From: CAJQQY01 sp045106765
GTDB lineage: Bacteria > Bacteroidota > Bacteroidia > Chitinophagales > Saprospiraceae
Reading direction: 5' to 3'
Length of the DNA: 64,000 nucleotides
Assembly (NCBI GenBank): GCA_045106765.1
Contig: JBGCFD010000102.1
Location: 1 to 64,000, forward strand
In this document: in pieces, positions 35,805 through 43,724 of the stretch
How the letters are laid out: each line of letters opens with the position of its first letter
Numbering within the stretch: the stretch's first letter is position 1
Notes under the pieces: model-generated
The model's input: only the letters and a program-made list of their open reading frames with translations
The model's database searches: none
Told to the model about the DNA's origin: nothing
Position numbers and translations under genes: made by a program

Positions 35805-36680
35805 ATGCGCATTTTTCATTTTGTAATTATACTGTTATTAACTTTTGACTTGTACTCACAGCAAGACTTAATCTTGGTTCAACCAACCATAATGGTCATT
35901 CCATTTGTCAAAGAAGGAAAAGATTTACGAAGCGTTTTTGAAAGTGATAGTTCGCAACATGTACGAGTGGCAATGACCAAAGTGAAAAATGCTTTCGATA
36001 CCGCACAGATCAAAACAGTAGATTTGAAATCTATGATTCAGCGAATTGACAATGATCGAATTTTAACTCACAATTCTCGAAACGATCTTAAAAGTGGTGT
36101 GATTCATTATTCTAGAATTGATATTTATGTAGAGGTCGAAGCTCAAGTAGTCAAGACTTCCCGAGGCAATTCAATTACAGTTATTCTCAATGCTTATGAT
36201 GCTTTTTCAAGTCAAGCACTTGCCAACGGTTTTGGACATTCTCCTAAATTTTACACTCAAAATTTTGAGAAACTAAGTGAAAAAGCATTGAATACTTTTT
36301 TGGAAGAATTTATTACTTCTACTAAAATTGCTTTAGAAGATTTAGAAAAAAATGGTCGCTAGATCTCTTTAAATATTGGAATTGAAAAAGGAGTCAAAAT
36401 GGATATGGATTCTGAAATTGGAGATAGTGGTAATTTACTTGCAGATGAAATTGAAGATTGGTTGGAAAAAAATGCTTATCAATCACAATTCAATATTCAA
36501 GGAATTACAGCTACAAAAATGATTATCTCTGAAATTAAAATTCCCAAAATAGATCCTGTCACTCAACAAAATTATCGCCCTTCTAAATTTGCAAAAGCAT
36601 TGTTAAAACATTTGAAATCTCTTGGAATTAAATGTAGTCGAGATATCCAAGGAACTAATGTTTTTATTACCATTCAATAA
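35805..36680 (+). pseudogene. DUF6175-like protein (paralogue A2) interrupted by in-frame TAG
   Basis: The frame from ATG 35805 encodes a signal peptide and the same pattern as paralogue A1 (QPTIMVIPFVKEGKDLRSVF, IDIYVEVEAQVV, LNAYDAFSSQALANG). TAG at 36360 follows EKNGR. Reading continues in the same frame as ISLNIGIEKGVKMDMDSEI to FNIQGITATKMIISEIKIP and GTNVFITIQ, stop at 36678. In A1 the matching text is QGRTVVVNIG, so the TAG replaces one codon of an otherwise intact gene of about 291 codons. Either a fresh nonsense mutation, readthrough, or two separate polypeptides. Confidence 0.8.
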
Positions 36681-36713
36681 ATTTTATTGTCCGCAGCAAA
36701 GCAAACAAAATAG

Positions 36714-36727
36714 ACAGACTTGTCTGT
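36714..36727. promoter_or_regulatory. Palindromic TetR operator, site 1
   Basis: ACAGAC-TT-GTCTGT, within the 17-base AGACAGACTTGTCTGTT that is repeated at 37394-37411. It covers the TTG (36720-36722) that would be the -33 box for the TATTCTTG box at 36743, so binding would block the regulator's own promoter. Confidence 0.78.
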
Positions 36728-36742
36728 TTTATTTAATTTATA

Positions 36743-36750
36743 TATTCTTG
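36743..36750 (+). promoter_or_regulatory. Candidate -7 promoter box of the TetR gene
   Basis: TATTCTTG (consensus TAnnTTTG, one mismatch), 20 bases after the TTG inside operator 1 and 4 bases before the ATG, giving a very short or absent leader. Confidence 0.45.
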
Positions 36751-36754
36751 CATT

Positions 36755-37321
36755 ATGAAACATTCGTTAGTACGAGATACAATCGTCGAAACTGCCTCTA
36801 CCCTTTTCTATAAAAAAGGATATAATCTTACGGGAATTAATGAAATTATCAAAGAAGCTGGTATTGCCAAAGCTACTTTGTACAGTCATTTCAAATCTAA
36901 AGAAGATCTTTGTATAGCATATCTTGAATTTAAAAATACCACTTTCCTCCATGAGATTAAATCCTTTACATCCAAAGCTCCAAAAGGGAAAAAACAAATT
37001 CTTGCCTTATTTGAATTTTTAAAATCTTTCTTCAATGACAAAGATTTTAATGGTTGTTGGTGTATCAATACGATCTCTGAAATTCCTAAAGACAATGAAA
37101 AAATCAGAAAGGAAATCCAGAAGGAAAAATATCAGCTCATCACATTTATTGAAGAACTACTGACCAGCAATTTTCCAAAATTAACGAAGAAAAAAATTCC
37201 CGTTTTAGCTAAAAAAATATACTTACTGTACGAAAGTGCTATTGCGGAAAGTCATTTACACCAAGATCCTTGGGCCATTGATTCTGCCAAAGAATTATGT
37301 GATTTGATTTTACCAAAATAA
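36755..37321 (+). CDS. TetR/AcrR family repressor
   Basis: 188 residues. N-terminal TetR helix-turn-helix: VRDTIVETASTLFYKKGYNL, TGINEIIKEAGIAKATLYSHFKSKEDL. The C-terminal ligand domain is variable and contains a Cys-rich spot (DFNGCWCINTISEI). The size and the CW(C/V)N-like segment are typical of TetR proteins beside dehydrogenases. The operator in front of it also precedes the SDR gene 122 bases downstream, so it probably represses itself and that gene. The inducer is unknown. Confidence 0.9.
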   Translation: MKHSLVRDTIVETASTLFYKKGYNLTGINEIIKEAGIAKATLYSHFKSKEDLCIAYLEFKNTTFLHEIKSFTSKAPKGKKQILALFEFLKSFFNDKDFNGCWCINTISEIPKDNEKIRKEIQKEKYQLITFIEELLTSNFPKLTKKKIPVLAKKIYLLYESAIAESHLHQDPWAIDSAKELCDLILPK

Positions 37322-37396
37322 AAAATACGCTTAGTCATATTTCGATTTAATTAAAAATCCAAATGATGATTAAGTATAAAGCATATTCAAATACAG

Positions 37397-37410
37397 ACAG
37401 ACTTGTCTGT
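37397..37410. promoter_or_regulatory. Palindromic TetR operator, site 2
   Basis: The same ACAGACTTGTCTGT as site 1, 32 bases before the SDR start codon. Confidence 0.78.
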
Positions 37411-37442
37411 TCATTAATTAACAATAATAAATAAAATTTAAC

Positions 37443-38189
37443 ATGAGTCAATTTAAAAACAAAAGAGCATTAATCATTGGAGGAACTAGTGGCATCGGAA
37501 AAGCTGCTGCTAACGCATTATTAAATGACGGCGCAATTGTCCACGTCGTAGGAAGAGATACTTCTAAAATTGTAGATGCTGAAAATTTAATCAAACATAA
37601 TACTGACATAACTAACACAACTGCCGTTGAAAACTTAATTGCTGAAATCAACGCTTTAGACAATTTAGATTTTTTAGTCAATGCTTCAGGCATTTTCGGC
37701 CCAAAACCATTTCTGGATCATACTCCTGAGGACTATAATTCTTATCTTGATTTGAACCGAGGTTTCTTCTTTATCACTCAAGCTGCTGCAAAAAAAATGA
37801 AAGATACTGATGGAGGGGCTATTGTAAACGTAGGTTCTATGTGGGCAAAACAAGCAGTCAAAGCAACTCCTTCTTCTGCCTATTCAATGCAAAAAGCGGG
37901 ACTTCATTCTTTGACTCAACATCTTGCAATGGAGTTAGCAGATCATAATATTCGAGTGAATGCAGTTTCTCCAGCAGTAGTTGCCACGCCAGTTTATGAT
38001 GGTGTTTTTGGAGGTAGAGATGAAGCAACAGAAGCTTTGAAAGGGTTTAATGCATTTCATCCGATTGGTAGAAATGGAACTCCAGAGGATATTTCGAATG
38101 CGATTTTATTTCTTCTTTCTCCTCAATCATCTTGGGTGACAGGAGCGATTTGGGATACTGATGGTGGTGTGCGAGCAGGTAGAAATTAA
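37443..38189 (+). CDS. Short-chain dehydrogenase/reductase (SDR)
   Basis: 248 residues, classical SDR size. Cofactor motif LIIGGTSGIGKAAA (TGxxxGIG type), VGRDTSKI after beta-2 (Arg favours NADP), NASGIF, catalytic Ser/Tyr/Lys in VNVGSMW and SAYSMQKAG, and the C-terminal signature GAIWDTDGGVRAGRN. Oxidises or reduces a carbonyl/alcohol of unknown identity in the cytosol. Controlled by the adjacent TetR through operator 2, which hints at detoxification or use of a small inducing molecule. Confidence 0.92.
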   Translation: MSQFKNKRALIIGGTSGIGKAAANALLNDGAIVHVVGRDTSKIVDAENLIKHNTDITNTTAVENLIAEINALDNLDFLVNASGIFGPKPFLDHTPEDYNSYLDLNRGFFFITQAAAKKMKDTDGGAIVNVGSMWAKQAVKATPSSAYSMQKAGLHSLTQHLAMELADHNIRVNAVSPAVVATPVYDGVFGGRDEATEALKGFNAFHPIGRNGTPEDISNAILFLLSPQSSWVTGAIWDTDGGVRAGRN

Positions 38190-38204
38190 TTTTCCAGAAA
38201 GAAT

Positions 38205-38248
38205 TTTTAGGAAACTTTTGAATATCCGTCTTCAAAAGTTTCCTAAAA
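38205..38248. terminator. Strong terminator hairpin
   Basis: TTTTAGGAAACTTTTGAA pairs perfectly with TTCAAAAGTTTCCTAAAA over an 8-base loop, downstream of the SDR gene. Confidence 0.88.
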
Positions 38249-38339
38249 TAATATTCCTGTTTTCTTAAATTAAGGAAAGAAGTTTTTTAGAAAAAAAAAG
38301 TATTTTGCACTCATTATTTTTCCAAAAAAATCAAACTTC

Positions 38340-39869
38340 ATGATTTCCAATTCTGAGCAAACTACTAAAATTCAAACTGGTGAAGATTATATTAATTCCC
38401 TTCGAGGACGAAATTTAAGAGTATATCTATTTGGCGAAATGGTCGAAGAACCTGTGGATCATCCCATCATTCGCCCTTCCATTAATGCTTTGGCCAAAAC
38501 TTATGATTTAGCGATTGCAGCACCTGAATTGGCTTCCGTAATTTCTCCATTTACAGGCGAAAGAGTCAGTCGATTTTTGCACGTCTGCACCGATACAAAG
38601 GATTTAGTTTTGCAAAATAAAATGCAACGGAAGCTCGGGCAATTGACTGGAACTTGTTTTCAACGTTGTGTTGGAATGGATGCATTTAACTCACTTTATT
38701 CCGTGACGTTTGAAATGGATGAAAAATATCACACCACTTATCACCAACGTTTTAAAGATTTTTTGACAAAAATGCATCGCTCGAATTATGTGATTGGAGG
38801 TGCAATGACTGATGTAAAAGGTGATCGAGGTCTTGCGCCACATCAACAAACAGATCAGGATATGTTTCTTCGAATTACAAAACGAACGGCTGAAGGAGTT
38901 TATGTCACAGGCGCAAAAGCACATCAAACGGGTTGCATAAACTCACATTGGATGGTCGTGATGCCAACGATGCGATTAGGCGAAAACGATAAAGATTTTG
39001 CGATCGTCGGAGCAGTTCCTGTCGATGCAAAAGGCATCACTTATATCTATGGTCGGCAATCTTGCGACAGTCGTGCAATGGAAGGTGGAACGATTGACCA
39101 AGGAAATGCAAAATACGGAGGACAAGAAGCCATGGTAATTTTTGAGGATGTTTTTATTCCTACGGAAAATATCTTTATGGATGGAGAATATGATTTTGCA
39201 GCGATGCTAGTGGAGCGATTTACGGCTTATCATCGTCGAAGTTATGTTTGCAAAAGTGGTGTTGGAGATGTCTTAATTGGAGCAGCAGCTTCGATTGCTG
39301 AGATGAATGGCGTGCCGAAAGTTTCGCACATCAAAGATAAATTGGTGGAGATGACGCACTTAAATGAAACAATTTATGCTACTGGAATTGCTTCGTCACA
39401 TCAAGGTTATGCGACTGATTCGGGAGCATATATTTGCGATAGTATGTTATCGAATTGTTGTAAACACCATGTTACAAAAATGCCTTACGAGATCGGAAGA
39501 TTGGCGCAAGACTTGGCTGGTGGCTTGGTGGCAACACTTCCTTCTGAGCAAGATTTAAATCATCCTGAGATTGGAAAATTATTAAAAAAATATTTAAAAG
39601 GAAAGGCAGATGTGCCGACGGAAGATCGAATGAGGATGCTTCGTTTGATTGAAAATATGACTTTGGGAAGAAATGCTGTTGGGTATTTGACGGAGAGTAT
39701 GCATGGGGCGGGTTCGCCCCAAGCGCAACGAATTCAAATTGGTCGAGCGATGCAGTTGGAGTATAAAAAACGGTTGGCGAAGATTATTTCTGGGGTGATT
39801 GAAGAGGAGGAAAAGGATTTGGTGATGGAGGAATTGAGTGGGTATTTTGAACGAGTTTTTAAAATTTAA
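38340..39869 (+). CDS. 4-hydroxybutyryl-CoA dehydratase / vinylacetyl-CoA isomerase-like flavoprotein
   Basis: 509 residues, close throughout to the AbfD branch of the 4-hydroxyphenylacetate 3-hydroxylase flavoprotein family: EDYINSLRGRNLRVYLFGE, HPIIRPSINALA, GAKAHQTGCINSHW, YGRQSCDSR, ESMHGAGSPQAQR. AbfD enzymes use FAD and a [4Fe-4S] cluster held by three Cys and one His. Here the matching residues are Cys about 106 and 110 (TCFQRCVGMD), His about 298 and Cys about 304. The His-Cys spacing is one residue shorter than I recall for the clostridial enzyme. Likely role: dehydration or double-bond isomerisation of a C4 or similar acyl-CoA. Cytosolic. The exact substrate is open. Confidence 0.85.
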   Translation: MISNSEQTTKIQTGEDYINSLRGRNLRVYLFGEMVEEPVDHPIIRPSINALAKTYDLAIAAPELASVISPFTGERVSRFLHVCTDTKDLVLQNKMQRKLGQLTGTCFQRCVGMDAFNSLYSVTFEMDEKYHTTYHQRFKDFLTKMHRSNYVIGGAMTDVKGDRGLAPHQQTDQDMFLRITKRTAEGVYVTGAKAHQTGCINSHWMVVMPTMRLGENDKDFAIVGAVPVDAKGITYIYGRQSCDSRAMEGGTIDQGNAKYGGQEAMVIFEDVFIPTENIFMDGEYDFAAMLVERFTAYHRRSYVCKSGVGDVLIGAAASIAEMNGVPKVSHIKDKLVEMTHLNETIYATGIASSHQGYATDSGAYICDSMLSNCCKHHVTKMPYEIGRLAQDLAGGLVATLPSEQDLNHPEIGKLLKKYLKGKADVPTEDRMRMLRLIENMTLGRNAVGYLTESMHGAGSPQAQRIQIGRAMQLEYKKRLAKIISGVIEEEEKDLVMEELSGYFERVFKI

Positions 39870-39882
39870 TTAATTATTGACA

Positions 39883-41245
39883 AGGTGACTGGGACTAGCC
39901 CACAAAGTGTGTCAAAGTAAATTTTTAAATAATTTCTTAAATTTAAAAAAGCTTAGACATGAAAAAGCAAAAGAACCCAAGATTATCAGATTTGATAAAA
40001 GATGAAAAGTTACGAACTCAAATCGAAGAAGCCCTATATTCAGACAAGCCAATATTAGGTCCAGATGGAGGCATATTTACGGACTTACTTCAAGCCATGG
40101 TAAATGCAAGTTTAGAAGGAGAATTAGACCACCATTTGTCAGAAGAAAAAAAGTCAAAAAATACTAATCGTAGGAATGGGCATATTGAAAAAACAGTAAA
40201 ATCCTTAGGCGGAGAATTAAAAATAAAAACTCCCCGAGATCGGACAAGTAGTTTTGATCCAAAGTTAATCGGCAAGCGAGAAAAAGAATTAAAGGGAGGC
40301 CTAGAAAATGTAATATTAACTTTATATGCTCAAGGTAATTCCAACGAAGACATCTATCGCATGCTTCAAAAGATGTATGGAATTGATTATTCTACTTCCG
40401 CCATTAGTAGAATAACAGATCGAGTTTGGCCAGAGATTATGACATGGCAACAACGCCCATTGAAATCTTGTTATGCTATATTATATTTAGATGGGATTTT
40501 CTTTAGAATACAAGAAGATGGTCGTTTCCAAGAGCGAACATTATACTCTGTATATGGAGTTGATGTTGAAGGGAATAGGGATGTACTGGGTCTATATTTA
40601 GAAAAAAGAGAAAGTGCTCAGCAATGGATGTTAGTGCTAGAAGATTTAAAAAGAAGAGGCTTAGAAGATGTATTTTTTGTATGTATTGATGGTCTTCCAG
40701 GTTTTAAAAAAGCGATTCATAGTGCTTTTCCTCAAGCAATTATCCAGCGCTGTATAGTTCATAAAATACGAAATTCAGTTAGGTTTGTAGGTGATAAAGA
40801 TTATCGTCCATTGTGTAAAGATCTACGAAAAGTTTATCAGTCTGCGAATCGAGAACAAGCAGTTTTAGCCTTAGAAGATTTTGAAAAAAAATGGGGAGAA
40901 AGAGGCGAAAGAATTGCTGAACTTTGGCGAAAAGATTGGGATGATTTGATGGCTTTCATGGATTATTCCGAAGGTCTAAGGAGAATGATTTACACGACCA
41001 ATCCGGTGGAAAATTTACATCGAATTATTCGAAAAGTAGTCAAAAGTAAAGGAGCTTGGATTAGCCAACGAGCATTAACCAAACAGCTATTTTTAGCCTT
41101 GATGCAAAACGAAAAATCGTGGAAGCGAAAGGCGTTTAAATGGAAAGCCATTCAAGAAAATTTAGGTCTTATGTTTGGTGACCGTTTTCTTAAATGGCTT
41201 GATAAATAATTTTTGACACACTTTATGGGCTAGTCCCAGGTGACT
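39883..41245 (+). mobile_element. IS256-family insertion sequence with 8-base target duplication
   Basis: The element proper is 39891-41237 (1347 bases). The 26-base terminal inverted repeats begin GGGACTAGCCCA (39891-39916 and, inverted, 41212-41237) with one mismatch. AGGTGACT flanks both sides (39883-39890 and 41238-41245), the 8-base duplication expected for IS256 elements. Intact transposase inside. Removing it restores a 15-base terminator stem (TTATTGACAAGGTGA/TCACTTTGTCAATAA), so it landed in the stem-loop between the AbfD-like and YwqK-like genes. Confidence 0.95.
39959..41209 (+). CDS. IS256-family transposase
   Basis: 416 residues, full length for the family. Mutator-type DDE residues: Asp in YLDGIFFRI, Asp in VCIDGLPGFKKAI, Glu in TTNPVENLHRIIRK, with the intervening CIVHKIRNS segment conserved. 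N-terminal DNA-binding part includes RRNGHIEKTVKSLGGELKIKTPRDR. No frameshift, so the element may be active or recently inserted; the duplicated target is still perfect. Confidence 0.96.
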   Translation: MKKQKNPRLSDLIKDEKLRTQIEEALYSDKPILGPDGGIFTDLLQAMVNASLEGELDHHLSEEKKSKNTNRRNGHIEKTVKSLGGELKIKTPRDRTSSFDPKLIGKREKELKGGLENVILTLYAQGNSNEDIYRMLQKMYGIDYSTSAISRITDRVWPEIMTWQQRPLKSCYAILYLDGIFFRIQEDGRFQERTLYSVYGVDVEGNRDVLGLYLEKRESAQQWMLVLEDLKRRGLEDVFFVCIDGLPGFKKAIHSAFPQAIIQRCIVHKIRNSVRFVGDKDYRPLCKDLRKVYQSANREQAVLALEDFEKKWGERGERIAELWRKDWDDLMAFMDYSEGLRRMIYTTNPVENLHRIIRKVVKSKGAWISQRALTKQLFLALMQNEKSWKRKAFKWKAIQENLGLMFGDRFLKWLDK

Positions 41246-41280
41246 TTAAATCACTTTGTCAATAATACTTTCCCTAAATA

Positions 41281-43149
41281 CTATTTTTTTGATTTGATTA
41301 ATTTCCCTTTTCTATATTTTTCAGATTTAGTTAAATTTCCATTTTCATCATAATATTTTTGACTCCCATGTAATTCTCCCTCCTTATATTTTTCAAACTT
41401 TAGTAAAATTCCATTTTTATCCCAATTCTTAAAATGGCCATCTTTCTCTCCATTTGGATCATATTCTATTTCCTCTTTTAATTGTCCGTTTTTATGCCAC
41501 TCACGATATGTTTTAAAAGTGTAATGACTATAATATCCTGGATGTCCATCTACTCCTAGATATTCTTCTGACGCAATTTGTCCATTTTCATAATATGTTT
41601 TTTCCATACTTATATGTTCTATTCCAATCACTTTATCATGTTTTTTTTCCCACTTTAAATTTCCATTTGGATACCAATATTTCCATAAGCCTGTACATGG
41701 TACTGTTCCCGATCCTCCATCTTCTTCCTCCATATTAACCAAGAAATCGCTATCTTCAAAAAAAGCTTCCAACTTGATTTTACCATTTGGATAATATCGT
41801 TGGTAATGACATTTCCCATTAGGCCCTTCAAATTCAACTACTTCCATAACCTGTACAATACTATCTAATAAAGTTTTTTGATAGTCAACTTCAAAAGTAT
41901 CAATCTGGTAACCAAATATATTTTTAGTACACAACTTCCTTTTAAAATTCCCCATTCCCTCATCATCATCCAATCTCAAAACTACCTTCTTGCGGCAATT
42001 ATCTTTTTTTGAATTTCCAAAAAAATCATCAATCTCATTTTTAGATACATGAGCATCTTCCAAAGCAAGTTCACCAAATAAATAAAGTTCAGTTTTTATT
42101 TTTGTTCCATCTTCCTTCCAATATTCAAACTTCCCTTGGCGATAATTTGTATATTTTATTTGACAAGCACGTTTAGTTATAAAAGCAGAATCTCTTTCTG
42201 TTCCATCATATCCAGCTACTATTCCACCTTCAGCAATAAATTCTTGATTACTTTTAAATTCTTCCTCCTTAATTTTTTCTAATGACCTACTATCTTCTGA
42301 GATCTTCCATCTAGAATGTAACTTGAGCAGTCCATTCTCATAATAATTCTTCACTTCTCCATCATACTTTCCATAAACCAAAATTCCTTCTTTATTTATT
42401 TGTCCATTTGAATACCATTTTTTAAATACTCCATGAGGCAAATAATTTTTATAAAAAACTCTATTTTGAAGTTGACCATTTTCAAAATAATACAAAGCTG
42501 TATCTATAAAATATCCATCTTGAAATTTTTCAATAGATGCAATTTTTCCATTAGCATGAAAAGTCTCTACCTTCCCATTATGCCTATCAAAATTCAATTC
42601 AGTTGTATAATTAAGTTGTCCATTATCATGATACAAAGTAAATGTTCCATGCCTAATTGTTGTATATAGGTAAGATGTATCTATATAAAAAGAATCTGTT
42701 CCATAGTCTTCTGGCCCCCAACTTGTACTCTTCATTTCTCTAATAATTGTATCTAATTCTCCTGCTAAATAATGTTGAATTGACTTAGTCTTTCCATTAA
42801 TGTAGAAATCTGTAATTTTTGCAGTACCTCGTTTATCGGAAAATTCAAGAATCTTATTTAAAAAAAATGTATCTCCATATTCTGTACTTTGAACAAAAAC
42901 AGAATCCGTCCCTGATTCGAAATCATCTGGAAAATAATATCTTAAGTCATTATCATTATGTTTAAATAATGTTTTGACTAATCCATATTTAGAAGATGGA
43001 AAAGATTTATTGTGAGCAATTTTTTTGTATACTGTCCTATCCAAGTTAGTTCCAAAATGAGAAGAAGTAGTGGTATCTCGAAATTGTCCTGACAAAAAAA
43101 TAGGGAGAGTAAATAGAAAAGAAAAAATGAAGATTCTATTAAAATTCAT
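41281..43149 (-). CDS. Secreted YwqK/MORN_2-repeat protein
   Basis: 622 residues with signal peptide MNFNRIFIFSFLFTLPIFLSGQ. More than ten repeats of the YwqK type (Y-x-NG-x-hydrophobic): LYHDNGQLNYTTELNF, YYENGLLKLHSRW, YYPNGKIKLEAFF, YYENGQIASEEYLG, WHKNGQLKEEIEYD, NWDKNGILLKFEKYKEGELHG. Related proteins are often called 'toxin-antitoxin YwqK antitoxin', but here export and length argue for an envelope protein. No toxin gene lies beside it. Its terminator region was split by the IS256 element. Confidence 0.82.
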   Translation of the reverse strand: MNFNRIFIFSFLFTLPIFLSGQFRDTTTSSHFGTNLDRTVYKKIAHNKSFPSSKYGLVKTLFKHNDNDLRYYFPDDFESGTDSVFVQSTEYGDTFFLNKILEFSDKRGTAKITDFYINGKTKSIQHYLAGELDTIIREMKSTSWGPEDYGTDSFYIDTSYLYTTIRHGTFTLYHDNGQLNYTTELNFDRHNGKVETFHANGKIASIEKFQDGYFIDTALYYFENGQLQNRVFYKNYLPHGVFKKWYSNGQINKEGILVYGKYDGEVKNYYENGLLKLHSRWKISEDSRSLEKIKEEEFKSNQEFIAEGGIVAGYDGTERDSAFITKRACQIKYTNYRQGKFEYWKEDGTKIKTELYLFGELALEDAHVSKNEIDDFFGNSKKDNCRKKVVLRLDDDEGMGNFKRKLCTKNIFGYQIDTFEVDYQKTLLDSIVQVMEVVEFEGPNGKCHYQRYYPNGKIKLEAFFEDSDFLVNMEEEDGGSGTVPCTGLWKYWYPNGNLKWEKKHDKVIGIEHISMEKTYYENGQIASEEYLGVDGHPGYYSHYTFKTYREWHKNGQLKEEIEYDPNGEKDGHFKNWDKNGILLKFEKYKEGELHGSQKYYDENGNLTKSEKYRKGKLIKSKK

Positions 43150-43227
43150 AGCAGGTTTTGTTTTATATTTTTTTAGATTAACTAAAATATAAAACTTTTG
43201 ATAAAAGAAAAAATGGTTTTAATAAAT

Positions 43228-43404
43228 CTATTTTCTAGCCATCAACCCATTCGTCCCCCAAAACCCATCTTGTACTTCGTATTCCCCTCCTCCACTCAAA
43301 AGTGAAGTATCTTCCACATCATATTTTTCCAAAAACTTACTCGTTCAATGATAAAAGTCGGTGTTGAGTTGACTCCAATTATCTGAAATCTTTTTTGACA
43401 AATC
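43228..43404 (-). pseudogene. 3' relic of a trehalase gene
   Basis: On the minus strand one frame reads DLSKKISDNWSQLNTDFYH, a TGA (43345-43347), then TSKFLEKYDVEDTSLLSGGG, EYEVQDGFWGTNGLMARK and TAG. This matches the C-terminal end of GH37 trehalases (…KYDV…GGGEYPVQDGFGWTNGV). About 60 codons survive; the 5' side stops at the 226-base repeat at 43406. Clearly dead. Identification rests on the EKYDVED and GGGEYEVQDGF blocks. Confidence 0.7.
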
Positions 43405-43405
43405 A

Positions 43406-43631
43406 TTGAACTACTCCGCAGCAAGCTGAGGGAGAATCAAAAAAACAGTTTCATAGATATCCAAATAGAATTTCATCACATAGGCACATAGAAAACATAG
43501 GTAAAATTCTATGTTTTCTATATGCCTATATGGTGAAAAAAAATCGGTCGTGGGGAGGGATTTTTTCACTTATGAGATATCATTACTACTGTTCCACCTG
43601 ATGCAAGCATCGGGGAATTCTTTAGATTAAA
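43406..43631. repeat. 226-base dispersed repeat with three hairpins, copy 2
   Basis: Second copy of the 10449-10674 repeat. The CTCCGCAGC/GCTGAGGGAG, CATAGAAAACATAG/CTATGTTTTCTATATG and TGATGC/GCATCG hairpins are kept with scattered substitutions. It abuts the trehalase relic. With the 93 bases to 43724 it fills the gene-free DNA before HMG-CoA reductase; nothing else is seen there. Confidence 0.85.
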
Positions 43632-43724
43632 GTCGGAATCTATGGTGAATAAAATCTCCCTATTATTAAACCACAACAACTAAAATGTGAAAAACAGTTT
43701 CTATTTTCACAAAAAAATAAAACG

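Noticed and set aside
41281..43149. YwqK protein considered as an antitoxin of a toxin-antitoxin pair
   Set aside because: It is 622 residues, has a signal peptide and no small toxin gene beside it; the antitoxin label of the family does not fit.
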